Source: Metapseudomonas otitidis
GTDB lineage: Bacteria; Pseudomonadota; Gammaproteobacteria; Pseudomonadales; Pseudomonadaceae
Length of the DNA: 64,000 nt
Direction of reading: 5' to 3'
Assembly (NCBI RefSeq): GCF_900111835.1
Contig: NZ_FOJP01000013.1
Location: 186,001 to 250,000, forward strand
The notes beneath the pieces are model-generated. The model had not been told where the DNA came from. It searched no databases and saw only the letters and a program-made list of their open reading frames with translations. Shown here piece after piece: positions 39,204 through 47,757 of the stretch; position 1 is the first letter of the stretch, and each line of letters opens with the position of its first letter. The position numbers and the translations under genes were made by a program.

Positions 39204-40109
39204 ATGACCATCGCCCAGCCCCCGGTCGAGCCGGCCCTGCTCTACCCCTCGCCGCTGAAGGAGTTCTGGCAGAGCTTCTGCCACAACAAGGGCGCCGTCG
39301 GCGGCCTGGCCTTCATGATCCTGATCATCGTCTGCGCGCTGTTCGCCCCCTGGATCGCCCCCTACGACCCCAGCGAGCAGTTCCGCGACGCCATGCTGAC
39401 CCCGCCGGCCTGGCTGGACGGCGGCCAGTGGCGCTTCGTGCTCGGCACCGACGAGCTGGGCCGCGACCTGCTCTCGCGGCTGATCCACGGCGCCCGGCTG
39501 TCGCTGCTGATCGGCGTGGCCTCGGTGCTGATGTCGCTGATCCCGGGGATCTTCCTGGGCCTCCTGGCAGGGTTCTTCCCGCGCCTGATGGGCCCCTCGA
39601 TCATGCGCCTGATGGACATCATGCTGGCCCTGCCCTCGCTGCTGCTGGCGGTGGCCATCGTCGCCATCCTCGGCCCAGGGCTGATCAACACCGTGATCGC
39701 CATCGCCGTGGTCTCGCTGCCCTCCTACGTGCGCCTGACCCGCGCCGCCGTGATGGTAGAGCTGAACCGTGACTACGTCACCGCCTCGCGCCTGGCCGGC
39801 GCCGGACTGCTGCGGCTGATGTTCGTCACCGTGCTGCCCAACTGCATGGCCCCGCTGATCGTGCAGGCCACCCTGAGCTTCTCCTCGGCGATCCTCGACG
39901 CCGCCGCCCTGGGCTTCCTCGGCCTCGGCGTCCAGCCGCCCACCCCCGAGTGGGGCACCATGCTGGCCTCGGCCCGCGACTACATCGAGCGCGCCTGGTG
40001 GGTCGTCTCCCTCCCCGGCCTGACCATCCTGCTCAGCGTGCTGGCCATCAACCTGATGGGTGACGGCCTGCGCGACGCACTCGACCCCAAACTGAAGAAC
40101 GCCGCCTGA
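39204..40109 (+). CDS. dppC: Dipeptide ABC transporter permease DppC
   Basis: 301 residues from ATG 39204, with GAGGAG upstream, chosen over an in-frame start at 39156 inside dppB. OppC-type N-terminus ([20 protein letters not shown]) with the conserved [21 protein letters not shown] segment, six membrane helices and EAA loop ([20 protein letters not shown]). Partner permease of DppB; 10 nt separate the two genes. Confidence 0.96.
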   Translation: MTIAQPPVEPALLYPSPLKEFWQSFCHNKGAVGGLAFMILIIVCALFAPWIAPYDPSEQFRDAMLTPPAWLDGGQWRFVLGTDELGRDLLSRLIHGARLSLLIGVASVLMSLIPGIFLGLLAGFFPRLMGPSIMRLMDIMLALPSLLLAVAIVAILGPGLINTVIAIAVVSLPSYVRLTRAAVMVELNRDYVTASRLAGAGLLRLMFVTVLPNCMAPLIVQATLSFSSAILDAAALGFLGLGVQPPTPEWGTMLASARDYIERAWWVVSLPGLTILLSVLAINLMGDGLRDALDPKLKNAA

Positions 40110-40118
40110 GGAGCCCCC

Positions 40119-41090
40119 ATGAGCCTTCTGGATATCAAGAACCTCTGCGTCCGCTTCGGCGACCTCAGCGCCGTGCCCGTGGTGGATGGCCTCGACCTGC
40201 AGGTGAATGCCGGTGAAGTGCTGGCCATCGTCGGCGAGTCCGGCTCCGGCAAGTCGGTGACCATGATGGCCCTGATGGGCCTGATCGACGCCCCCGGCTG
40301 GATCACCGCCGACCAGATGCAGTTCGACGGCACCGACATGCTGCGCCTCAAGGGCCGGCAGCGCCGGCACATCGTCGGCAAGGACCTGTCGATGGTCTTC
40401 CAGGACCCGATGACCGCCCTCAACCCCAGCTACACCGTGGGCTTCCAGATCGAGGAAGTGCTGCGCCAGCACCTCGGCCTCAAGGGCCGTGCCGCCCGCC
40501 AGCGAGCCCGCGAACTGCTGGAGCGGGTGGAGATCCCCGGCGCCGAAAGCCGCCTCGACGCCTACCCGCACCAGCTCTCCGGGGGCATGAGCCAGCGCGT
40601 GGCCATCGCCATGGCCATCGCCGCCGAGCCCAAGCTGCTGATCGCCGACGAACCCACCACCGCCCTGGACGTGACCATCCAGGCGCAGATCATGGACCTG
40701 CTGCTGAACCTGCAGCGCGAGCAGGGCATGGGCCTGGTGCTGATCACCCACGACCTGGCCGTGGTCGCCGAGACCGCCAACCGCGTCTGCGTGATGTACG
40801 CCGGCCAGGCCGTGGAGGTGGGCAGCGTGCCGCGCCTGTTCGACGCCCCGGCGCACCCCTACACCGAGGCGCTGCTCAAGGCCATTCCCGAACACAGCGT
40901 CGGCAAGCCGCGCCTGGAGACCCTGCGCGGCATCGTCCCCGGCCGCTACGACCGGCCCCAGGGCTGCCTGCTGTCGCCGCGCTGCCCCTACGCCCAGGCC
41001 AGCTGCAAGGAACGCCGCCCCAGCCTCGACGCCTACGAACACGGCGCCGTGCGCTGCTACTTCCCGCTCAATTTCGACGAGGTGGCCTGA
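40119..41090 (+). CDS. dppD: Dipeptide ABC transporter ATP-binding protein DppD
   Basis: 323 residues. Walker A GESGSGKS, signature [19 protein letters not shown], Walker [13 protein letters not shown] and H-loop ITHDLAV are intact. The C-terminal oligopeptide-transporter extension contains the cysteine-rich [16 protein letters not shown] motif, which in DppD/OppD coordinates an iron-sulfur cluster or metal. Its TGA overlaps the dppF ATG by one base. Confidence 0.97.
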   Translation: MSLLDIKNLCVRFGDLSAVPVVDGLDLQVNAGEVLAIVGESGSGKSVTMMALMGLIDAPGWITADQMQFDGTDMLRLKGRQRRHIVGKDLSMVFQDPMTALNPSYTVGFQIEEVLRQHLGLKGRAARQRARELLERVEIPGAESRLDAYPHQLSGGMSQRVAIAMAIAAEPKLLIADEPTTALDVTIQAQIMDLLLNLQREQGMGLVLITHDLAVVAETANRVCVMYAGQAVEVGSVPRLFDAPAHPYTEALLKAIPEHSVGKPRLETLRGIVPGRYDRPQGCLLSPRCPYAQASCKERRPSLDAYEHGAVRCYFPLNFDEVA

Positions 41091-42061
41091 TGAGTGCCGT
41101 CCTGACCGCCCGTGACCTGACCCGTCACTACTCCGTGTCCCGTGGCCTGTTCAAGGGCCACGCCACCGTGCGCGCCCTCAACGGCGTGTCGTTCCAGCTC
41201 GACGCCGGCAAGACCCTGGCCGTGGTCGGCGAATCCGGTTGCGGCAAGTCCACCCTGGCCCGCGCCCTGACCCTGATCGAGGAGCCCAGCTCCGGCTCCC
41301 TGCAGATCGCCGGGCGCGAAGTGGCCGGCGCCAGCAGCGAGGACCGCAAGCAGCTGCGCCGCGACGTGCAGATGGTGTTCCAGAACCCCTACGCCTCGCT
41401 CAACCCCCGGCAGAAGATCGGCGACCAGCTGGCCGAGCCGCTGGTGATCAACACCGGCCTCTCCAGCGCCGAACGCCGCGAGCAGGTGCAGGCGATGATG
41501 CAGCAGGTGGGCCTGCGCCCCGAGCACTACCAGCGCTACCCGCACATGTTCTCCGGCGGCCAGCGCCAGCGCATCGCCCTGGCCCGCGCCATGATGCTCA
41601 ACCCCAAGGTGCTGGTGGCGGACGAACCCACCTCGGCGCTGGACGTGTCCATCCAGGCCCAGGTGCTCAACCTGTTCATGGACCTGCAAGAGCGCTTCAA
41701 CACCGGCTACGTGTTCATCTCCCACAACCTCGCCGTGGTGCGCCACGTGGCCGACGACGTGCTGGTGATGTACCTCGGTCGCCCGGCGGAGATGGGGCCG
41801 AAGGAGCTGATCTACGAGCGCCCGCTGCACCCCTACACCCGCGCCCTGCTCTCGGCGACCCCGGCGATCCACCCGGACCCGGCCAAACCGAAGATCAAGA
41901 TCGTCGGCGAGCTGCCCAACCCGCTGGACCCGCCCCCCGGCTGCGCCTTCCACAAGCGCTGCCCCCACGCCACCGAGCGCTGCCGCAACGAAGTCCCCGA
42001 ACTGCGCCTGCTCGACGCCCGCCAGGTGGCCTGCCACCACGCCGAGAGCATCGCCCTCTAG
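41090..42061 (+). CDS. dppF: Dipeptide ABC transporter ATP-binding protein DppF
   Basis: 323 residues. Walker A GESGCGKST, signature FSGGQRQRIALARAM, Walker B VLVADEPTSALD, H-loop ISHNLAV. The C-terminal extension CAFHKRCPHATERC again has the four-cysteine peptide-transporter motif. Second ATPase of the complex and last gene of the dpp operon; it is followed by a repeat array and no simple U-rich terminator. Confidence 0.97.
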   Translation: MSAVLTARDLTRHYSVSRGLFKGHATVRALNGVSFQLDAGKTLAVVGESGCGKSTLARALTLIEEPSSGSLQIAGREVAGASSEDRKQLRRDVQMVFQNPYASLNPRQKIGDQLAEPLVINTGLSSAERREQVQAMMQQVGLRPEHYQRYPHMFSGGQRQRIALARAMMLNPKVLVADEPTSALDVSIQAQVLNLFMDLQERFNTGYVFISHNLAVVRHVADDVLVMYLGRPAEMGPKELIYERPLHPYTRALLSATPAIHPDPAKPKIKIVGELPNPLDPPPGCAFHKRCPHATERCRNEVPELRLLDARQVACHHAESIAL

Positions 42062-42063
42062 CA

Positions 42064-42475
42064 CAAGCCTTGTAGCCCGGATTCAGCCGGGGAATCCCCC
42101 TCCCCGGACTGAAGTCCGGGCTACGGCTACGAACCGGTGCTCAACGGGTACGACTGCGGCAACCGTAGGATGGGCTGAGCTGTGCGAGGCCCATCGTTGC
42201 CTGGTGGCCGGGATTGATGCGGTTCGCCGAGCTCACCGCATCCTACGGACCGTGCCCGGCGCAGGATGTGTGGACGGTGGGCTGAAGCACAGCCTTGTAG
42301 CCCGGGCTTCAGCCCGGGATTCCCCTCCCCGGACTGAAGTCCGGGCTACGGCTACGAATCGATGCTCAACAGGTACGACGGCGGCAACCGTAGGATGGGC
42401 TGAGCGGTGCGAAGCCCATCGTTGCCTGGGCGAGCCGGGATTGATGCGGTTCGCCGGGCTCACCGCATCCTAGGG
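42064..42475. repeat. Tandem pair of about 225-bp compound palindromic units
   Basis: Two direct copies, offset 225 bp at two anchors (CCTTGTAG at 42068 and 42293; GTAGGATGGGC at 42165 and 42390) and 227 bp at a third (GATGCGGTTCG at 42216 and 42443). Each copy contains three hairpins in order: a TAGCCCGG...CCGGGCTA REP-like palindrome, GATGGGC...GCCCATC, and GATGCGGT...ACCGCATC. Short open frames here are by-products of the repeats. With the next element it fills the 469-nt gap between the converging dppF and pxpC genes. Confidence 0.85.
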
Positions 42476-42497
42476 GCGGCGCCCAGGGCGGGGAGAT

Positions 42498-42530
42498 GGT
42501 GGGCTGAAGCGGAACGCCGCCCGGCCCACC
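42498..42530. repeat. 33-bp palindromic element, second copy
   Basis: Arms GGTGGGC (42498-42504) and GCCCACC (42524-42530). All 33 bases match the copy at 11979-12011. It ends exactly at the base before the pxpC stop codon, so it can act as the pxpABC terminator stem. Confidence 0.8.
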
Positions 42531-43460
42531 CTACTGTTTTGCGGATTCGAAGAAGCGGCGGAACTGGCGCAGGTCGGCCTGGGCGGTGGGGATATCCACA
42601 GGCTCGAAGCGCAGCGTCTGGTGGGCGCTGCATTGAGCCAGGCGGTCGCAGTCGCGGGGGTGGAGCCAGCCGAGGATGGGGTAGCCGCCCATGGTCTGGT
42701 GGTCGGCCTGGAGGATGATCGGTTGCCCGTCCGCCGGCACCTGCACGGTGCCGCGCACCACGCCGAGGGACCACTGGCGCTTGGGCGGGCTCAGCGGCTC
42801 GCCCTTGAGGCGGGCACCCATGCGGTCGGATTGCGGGCTGAGCTGCCAGGGCTGGGCGAAGAAGGCCTGCACGTCGGAGGGCGTGAACAGCGCGGCGTCA
42901 CCGCCCAGCATCACCCGCAACGGGCGTTCGGCGCGGTAGTCCGGCTGCCAGGGCCAGGGGACGCTGGCGCCACGGGCGAACTGCCCGCCCCCGCCCGGCA
43001 ACAGGTCGCCGTCGGCCAGGCGAGCGCCCCGGCCGTCCAGCCCGCCCAGGCCTTCGCGGGCCTGGCAGGCGACGCTGCCCAGCACCGGCTCGACGCGAAA
43101 GCCACCGGCAATGGCCAGGTAGGCGCGCTGGCCGCTGCGGGCAAAGCCGAGCCGGAGGCGCTGCCCGGCGCGCATGCGGAAGCGCGACCAGTTCGGCCGC
43201 ACCACACCGTCCAGCTGGATGGGCAGCTCCGCCCCGCAGAGGGCCAGCCAGGTGTCGCCGAGGCTTTCCAGCTCGACACCGCCCAGGGCGATCTCCAGCA
43301 GCGGCGCCGTCGGAGCGTTTTCCAGCAAGCGGTTGGCCCAGGCCGCAGCGTGGCGGTCCATGGGGCCCGAGGGGGACACGCCCAGGTGCTGCCAGCCATG
43401 CCGGCCGCCGTCCTGCAGCAGGCTCAGCGGCCCGGCCTTGATGATGCGCAGGCCGCTCAT
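42531..43460 (-). CDS. pxpC: 5-oxoprolinase subunit PxpC (biotin-dependent carboxyltransferase family)
   Basis: 309 residues from ATG 43460 (MSGLRIIKAGPLSLLQDGGR), overlapping the pxpB stop as ATGA. One KipA/urea-amidolyase-type domain: GVSPSGPMDRHAAAWANRLL and LEIALGGVELESL are family-typical, as is LQADHQTMGGYPILGWL near the C-terminus. With PxpA and PxpB it hydrolyses 5-oxoproline (pyroglutamate) to glutamate using ATP. Older annotation calls it allophanate hydrolase subunit 2, but no urea-carboxylase gene is present. Confidence 0.92.
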   Translation of the reverse strand: MSGLRIIKAGPLSLLQDGGRHGWQHLGVSPSGPMDRHAAAWANRLLENAPTAPLLEIALGGVELESLGDTWLALCGAELPIQLDGVVRPNWSRFRMRAGQRLRLGFARSGQRAYLAIAGGFRVEPVLGSVACQAREGLGGLDGRGARLADGDLLPGGGGQFARGASVPWPWQPDYRAERPLRVMLGGDAALFTPSDVQAFFAQPWQLSPQSDRMGARLKGEPLSPPKRQWSLGVVRGTVQVPADGQPIILQADHQTMGGYPILGWLHPRDCDRLAQCSAHQTLRFEPVDIPTAQADLRQFRRFFESAKQ

Positions 43461-44134
43461 GGCGCCACGCACTCGCGGCGGTAGGTGGCCTCGTCGATGG
43501 GCTCGAAGCGCACCCGATCCCCCAGCGCCAGCGGGCAAGGCGGCGCCTGGGTGGGGTCGAACAGGCGCTGCGGGCACAGGCCCAGCAGGTGCCAGCCGCC
43601 CGGGGAGGCCTGTGGATAAATGGCCGTCTGCCGTTCGGCGATGGCCAGGCTGCCGGCAGGAACCTGGGTGCGTGGGGTGGCCCGGCGCGGCAGGGCGAGC
43701 CGGGCGTCGAGTCCGCCCAGGTAGGCAAAGCCGGGGGCGAACCCGATGGCACCGACGCGGTATTCCACCGCGCAGTGCAGGTCGATCACCTGGCCGGGGC
43801 GCAACCCGCAGGCCTCCGCCACCGCGCCCAGGTCCTCGCCGCCGTACCAGACCGGCAGGCGGTGCAAACGTCCTTGCTCGTCAGGCGACGGGGCCGACTG
43901 CCACTGCTCCAGCAGCGGCGCCAGGTCGGCGGCCAGCCGTGCGGGGTCGGTCAGCAGCAGGTCGTAGTGCAGCAGCAGGGTGGTCCAGCCCGGCACCAGC
44001 TCGCGGAGCTGCGGGCCGAGCCGCTGGCGGATGGCCTCGGCAAGCCGGGCGATGCGCAGCGGCAGGTGGTCGTCCGGGGTGTCGGCCAGCACCAGCAGCA
44101 CGGCTTCGGTGCCGACCGGCTCAAGGCGGATCAT
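43457..44134 (-). CDS. pxpB: 5-oxoprolinase subunit PxpB (KipI-like)
   Basis: 225 residues from ATG 44134, overlapping the pxpA stop (ATGA). Single KipI/allophanate-hydrolase-subunit-1 domain: PVWYGGEDLGAVAEACGL and the highly conserved GFAPGFAYLGGLD with RATPRTQVPAGSLAI. Works with PxpC as the ATP-dependent part of 5-oxoprolinase. Confidence 0.93.
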   Translation of the reverse strand: MIRLEPVGTEAVLLVLADTPDDHLPLRIARLAEAIRQRLGPQLRELVPGWTTLLLHYDLLLTDPARLAADLAPLLEQWQSAPSPDEQGRLHRLPVWYGGEDLGAVAEACGLRPGQVIDLHCAVEYRVGAIGFAPGFAYLGGLDARLALPRRATPRTQVPAGSLAIAERQTAIYPQASPGGWHLLGLCPQRLFDPTQAPPCPLALGDRVRFEPIDEATYRRECVAP

Positions 44135-44877
44135 GAGGCGTCCAGGTGGGCTCGCAGGCGCCGCAGCACCGCCAGGGACTCGGGGTTGTCGCCGTGTACG
44201 CAGAGGCTGTCGGCCACCAGTTGCAACGGCTTGCCGTCGATGTCGGGGAAGGACTCGCCGCGGGCGATGGCCACCGCCTGGTCGATGATCTGCTCGGGGT
44301 CGCGGTGCACCGCGTCGGGCAGGCGCCGGGGGGCGAGCTGGCCGTCGGAGAGGTAGGCGCGGTCGGCAAAGGCTTCGAACATCAGCGGCACGTCGGCGGC
44401 ATCGGCCAGTTGCAGCTCGCGGCGGTTGTCGGCCAGGGCCAGCACCATCAGCGGCAGGCCCTTGCGGTAGCTGGCGCAGGCGTCGAGCACCGCTTCGAGC
44501 AGGGCGTCGTTGCGCACCAGGTCGTTGTACAGGGCGCCGTGGGGCTTGACGTAGGCGACCTGGGTGCCGGCGGCACGGCAGAAGGCGTCCAGCGCGCCGA
44601 TCTGGTACAGCACCACGGCGCGCACCTCCTCGGGGGACAGCTCCATGCGACGCCGACCGAAGCCCACCAGGTCCGGGTAGGCCGGGTGGGCGCCGATGGT
44701 GACGCCATGGTCCACCGCCAGTTCGACGGTGTTGAGCATGGTGAGGGGGTCGGAGGCGTGGAAACCGCAGGCCAGGTTGGCCTGGTCCACCAGGGGCATG
44801 GCGTGTTCGTCGTCGCCCAGGGTCCAGGCGCCGAAGCTTTCGCCCATGTCGCAGTTCAGCAGGATTCGATTTTTCAT
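44131..44877 (-). CDS. pxpA: 5-oxoprolinase subunit PxpA (LamB/YcsF family)
   Basis: 248 residues from ATG 44877. YcsF family: LNCDMGESFGAWTLGDD at the N-terminus, ANLACGFHASDP, GAHPAYPDLVGFGRR, YVKPHGALYNDL and the C-terminal CVHGDNPESL all match. PxpA is the hydrolase-side subunit of 5-oxoprolinase. First gene of pxpABC; its upstream 133 nt hold a perfect DnaA-box-like TTATCCACA (44929-44937) and hairpins. Confidence 0.94.
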   Translation of the reverse strand: MKNRILLNCDMGESFGAWTLGDDEHAMPLVDQANLACGFHASDPLTMLNTVELAVDHGVTIGAHPAYPDLVGFGRRRMELSPEEVRAVVLYQIGALDAFCRAAGTQVAYVKPHGALYNDLVRNDALLEAVLDACASYRKGLPLMVLALADNRRELQLADAADVPLMFEAFADRAYLSDGQLAPRRLPDAVHRDPEQIIDQAVAIARGESFPDIDGKPLQLVADSLCVHGDNPESLAVLRRLRAHLDAS

Positions 44878-44951
44878 CGCGTGATTATGGCGACAGAGTG
44901 CGCCCCACGCGAGGTGGCGTTTGTGCAGTTATCCACAGCGGAGCGCCGTGG

Positions 44952-45000
44952 CCCGGACGTCAGTCCGGGGTTCCGCTGCCCGGGTACGGGCAGCGGAACC
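44952..45000. terminator. REP-like palindrome plus strong 13-bp hairpin
   Basis: CCCGGAC (44952-44958) with GTCCGGG (44963-44969), then GGTTCCGCTGCCC (44969-44981) with GGGCAGCGGAACC (44988-45000), loop GGGTAC. It begins 10 nt beyond the stop of the minus-strand flavoreductase gene, so it probably ends that transcript and insulates it from the pxpA promoter. Confidence 0.7.
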
Positions 45001-45010
45001 GGCCTGGCGA

Positions 45011-47575
45011 TCAGTACACGTCGCGGCGGTAGCGCCCTTCGCTGGCCAGGCGCTCCAGGCCTTCGTCGCCGAGGACCTCGCGCAGCACGGCATCCACGCC
45101 GCCGGCCATGCCCTCCAGGCTGCCGCAGATGTAGAACACGGCGCCCGCTTCGACCCAGGCGCGCACCGGGTCGGCGGCCTCGCGCAGGCGGTCCTGCACG
45201 TAGACCTTCTGCGCCTGGTCACGGGAGAAGGCCAGGTCCAGGCGCTCCAGTTCACCCCGCGCGAGCCAGCCTTCGATCTCTTCGCGGCAGTAGAAGTCGT
45301 GGGCCTGGTTGCGTTCGCCGAACAGCAGCCAGTTACGGCGACGGCCCGCGCGGATGGAGGCCTGCAGCAGGCTGCGCAGGCCGGCCAGGCCGGTGCCGTT
45401 GCCGATGAATATGGCCGGCGTGTCGGCTTCGGCCAGGTGGAAGCGGGCGTTGCGGCGCAGGCGCAGCGGCACCTGGGCGCCCACCGGCAGGTAGTGGGTG
45501 AGCCAGCCGGAGGCGATGCCGAGGGCGCCGTCGGCGCGGCTTTCCTGGCGCACGATCAGCTCCAGGGTGCCGTTGGCCGGCAACGAGGCGATGGAGTACT
45601 GGCGCTGGGCGAGCGGTACCAGGGCATCCACCAGGGCCTGGGCGTGCAGCCCGACCAGGTGTTCGAAGCTGTCCGGCAGCACGCGCCCTTCCAGTGCCTG
45701 GCGCAGCGGCAGGGTGCGGCCGTCGAGCTGCACTGCCGCTTCGCCGTCCAGGCCATGGCGGGCCAGCCAGGCGGCCACCACCGGCTCGCCCTGGCAGGGC
45801 AGGATGTCCACCAGGTCGCCCGCATCCCACTGGGCCGCAGCCCCTGCCGGCGCGCTCAGGCTCAGTCGCCAGGTGGAAGCGCCCTGGCTGCCGGGGTTGA
45901 GGTGCTCGCGGGCGCTCAGGGTCCAGGTCTCGAAGGGCGCCTCTTCCCAGGTGGGCACCACGTCGCTGCCGGAGAGCGTCGCCAGGTGCCGCTGCCAGGC
46001 CTGGATGGCCTGGCCGTCGCCGTTGTCCACCTCGACGGTGTCGAACAGGGTCAGCGCGCCCTGGTCAGCGAGCCAGCCCTGCAGGCGGTGGGCGAAGCCG
46101 CAGAAGTGCTGGTACTGGCGGTCCCCCAGGGCCAGCACGGCGTAACGCAGCTCGCCCAGGGCCGAGGCCTGGCCGAGCACACGGCGCTCGAAGCCACGGG
46201 CGCTGTCGGGGGCCTCGCCGTCACCGAAGGTGCTGACCACGAACAAGGCGTTGCGGGCCTGGGCCAGTTGCCCGGCATCCAGCTCGCCCAGGGATTGCAC
46301 GCGCACCGGCACGCCGGCGGCCTGCAGTTGGCCGGCGGTCTGCCAGGCCAGTTGTTCGGCGAAGCCGCTCTGGCTGGCGAATCCCACCAGCCAGGCGTCG
46401 GCCCCGCCCTGCCCGCCCAGGTCGCCACGGGCGGCCCGTACCGCGCGCTTCTTGCGGCGGCGGTCGAGGTAGAGCAGCCAGCCGGTGATGAAGAATAGCG
46501 GCATGGCCAGGCTCGCCAGCATCATCAGGATGCGCCCCGGCAGGCCGAAGTACTCGCCCACGTGCAGGGCATAGACGCTGGTGAGCAACTGGGCCTTGAA
46601 GCTCTTCTCGGTGTAGCGCTCCACCCGGCTGACAGTGCCGGTGGCCGGGTCGAGGGTGATCTGGTTGAGGGCGCGCGGGTGGGCGGCGTCCTTGAGCAGG
46701 AAGAAGACGGTGGCCGGCTGGCCGCCCACCGGGGGCAGGCGCAGGTTGTAGGCGCTCAGCTCCGGGCCGGCGGCGTCGCGGATGCTCGCCCATACGGCGT
46801 CGTAGTCCACCACCAGCGGCGGGCCGGCGGGGGCCTGCATGCCGCCTGGGCGGCCACGGCCTTCGCCCCGGCGCTCGCCCGGCTTGCCCTGCTCCCCGGC
46901 GGGAGCATCGGCCAGCAGGCGGTTGAGGCCTTCGCGGTACCACTCGTAGGACCAGAACAGGCCGGTCAGCGCGGCCAGGAGGTACAACAACAGGCACCAG
47001 GTGCCGGCCACGGCGTGCAGGTCCCAGTTGAAGCTGCGGCCCTTGCGCGACCAGTCCAGGGTCAGCCAGGCGCGCCAGCTCGCGGCCTGGCGCGGCCAGC
47101 GCAGGTAGAGGCCGGAGAGGCAGAAGAAGATGAGGGCCAGGGTGCTGGCGGCGGTGATCTGCTTGCCGGTTTCGCCCATGGCGAGGAAGCGGTGCAGTTG
47201 CAGCATCAGGCCGAAGAAGGCCTCGCCGGAAGGTTCGCCCAGCAGTTCACCGGTGTAGGGGTCGAACCAGCGCATGGGCCCACGGCGCTCGCCCGGTGGC
47301 GGGGTGAAGAAGACCCGTGCGGCTTCGCCGCCTTCGGTGCGTACCCAGAGGCCGGCGACCGTCTTGCCTGCAGCGGCTTCGATGCGGCTGACCAGCTCGG
47401 CGGGGGGCAACACGCCGCCCTCGCGCACCTCCACCTGGAGGGTGTCGCGGTTGAACAGCTCGAGGATCTCCTCCTGGAAGCTGTAGGCCGCGCCGGTGAC
47501 GCCCATGAGGGACAGCACCAGGCCCGCACTGATGCCGAGCAGCCAGTGCAGCTGGAACAGGATCTTCTTGAACAC
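45011..47575 (-). CDS. PepSY-domain flavoprotein reductase (CysJ-like fusion), iron-associated
   Basis: 854 residues. The N-terminal half (1-385) is a PepSY-TM unit with four membrane helices, including [59 protein letters not shown] and [20 protein letters not shown]. The C-terminal half is a flavodoxin-like FMN domain ([31 protein letters not shown]) followed by a CysJ/P450-reductase-type FAD/NADPH domain ([24 protein letters not shown]). Such fusions next to siderophore receptors are thought to reduce ferric chelates in the periplasm using cytoplasmic NADPH. It has its own AT-rich promoter with a possible Fur site. Position matches PA4513. Confidence 0.88.
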   Translation of the reverse strand: MFKKILFQLHWLLGISAGLVLSLMGVTGAAYSFQEEILELFNRDTLQVEVREGGVLPPAELVSRIEAAAGKTVAGLWVRTEGGEAARVFFTPPPGERRGPMRWFDPYTGELLGEPSGEAFFGLMLQLHRFLAMGETGKQITAASTLALIFFCLSGLYLRWPRQAASWRAWLTLDWSRKGRSFNWDLHAVAGTWCLLLYLLAALTGLFWSYEWYREGLNRLLADAPAGEQGKPGERRGEGRGRPGGMQAPAGPPLVVDYDAVWASIRDAAGPELSAYNLRLPPVGGQPATVFFLLKDAAHPRALNQITLDPATGTVSRVERYTEKSFKAQLLTSVYALHVGEYFGLPGRILMMLASLAMPLFFITGWLLYLDRRRKKRAVRAARGDLGGQGGADAWLVGFASQSGFAEQLAWQTAGQLQAAGVPVRVQSLGELDAGQLAQARNALFVVSTFGDGEAPDSARGFERRVLGQASALGELRYAVLALGDRQYQHFCGFAHRLQGWLADQGALTLFDTVEVDNGDGQAIQAWQRHLATLSGSDVVPTWEEAPFETWTLSAREHLNPGSQGASTWRLSLSAPAGAAAQWDAGDLVDILPCQGEPVVAAWLARHGLDGEAAVQLDGRTLPLRQALEGRVLPDSFEHLVGLHAQALVDALVPLAQRQYSIASLPANGTLELIVRQESRADGALGIASGWLTHYLPVGAQVPLRLRRNARFHLAEADTPAIFIGNGTGLAGLRSLLQASIRAGRRRNWLLFGERNQAHDFYCREEIEGWLARGELERLDLAFSRDQAQKVYVQDRLREAADPVRAWVEAGAVFYICGSLEGMAGGVDAVLREVLGDEGLERLASEGRYRRDVY

Positions 47576-47651
47576 GTGTCAGTCCTCGGGAGCGGACCGG
47601 GCGGCCCGCCGTATCGCTGGATCGGAACGGCAACCATGCCGGAACGCGGCG

Positions 47652-47682
47652 ATTCTATTTGAGAACCTGATGCATTAGATCG
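47652..47682 (-). promoter_or_regulatory. Flavoreductase promoter with possible Fur site
   Basis: On the minus strand a -10-like TAGAAT (47657-47652) is preceded by an AT-rich stretch (47659-47682) sharing the CAAATAGAATCGC end with the receptor promoter at 50000. Match to the 19-bp Fur consensus is weak on its own; the shared ending is the main support. Confidence 0.4.
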
Positions 47683-47757
47683 CGATTCCGAAGTTTTACC
47701 TTTTATTTACAGCCAGGCCGCGAGCCGCTCTAGGACGCGGCTCACGACCAACCCCCA

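Noticed and set aside
42064-42475. Possible CRISPR array
   Set aside because: Only two copies, about 225 bp long and without spacers; a compound palindromic repeat fits better and no cas gene is present.
42204-42718. Short open frames within the repeat region
   Set aside because: They translate palindromic repeats or run into pxpC antisense; no ribosome-binding site and no family resemblance.
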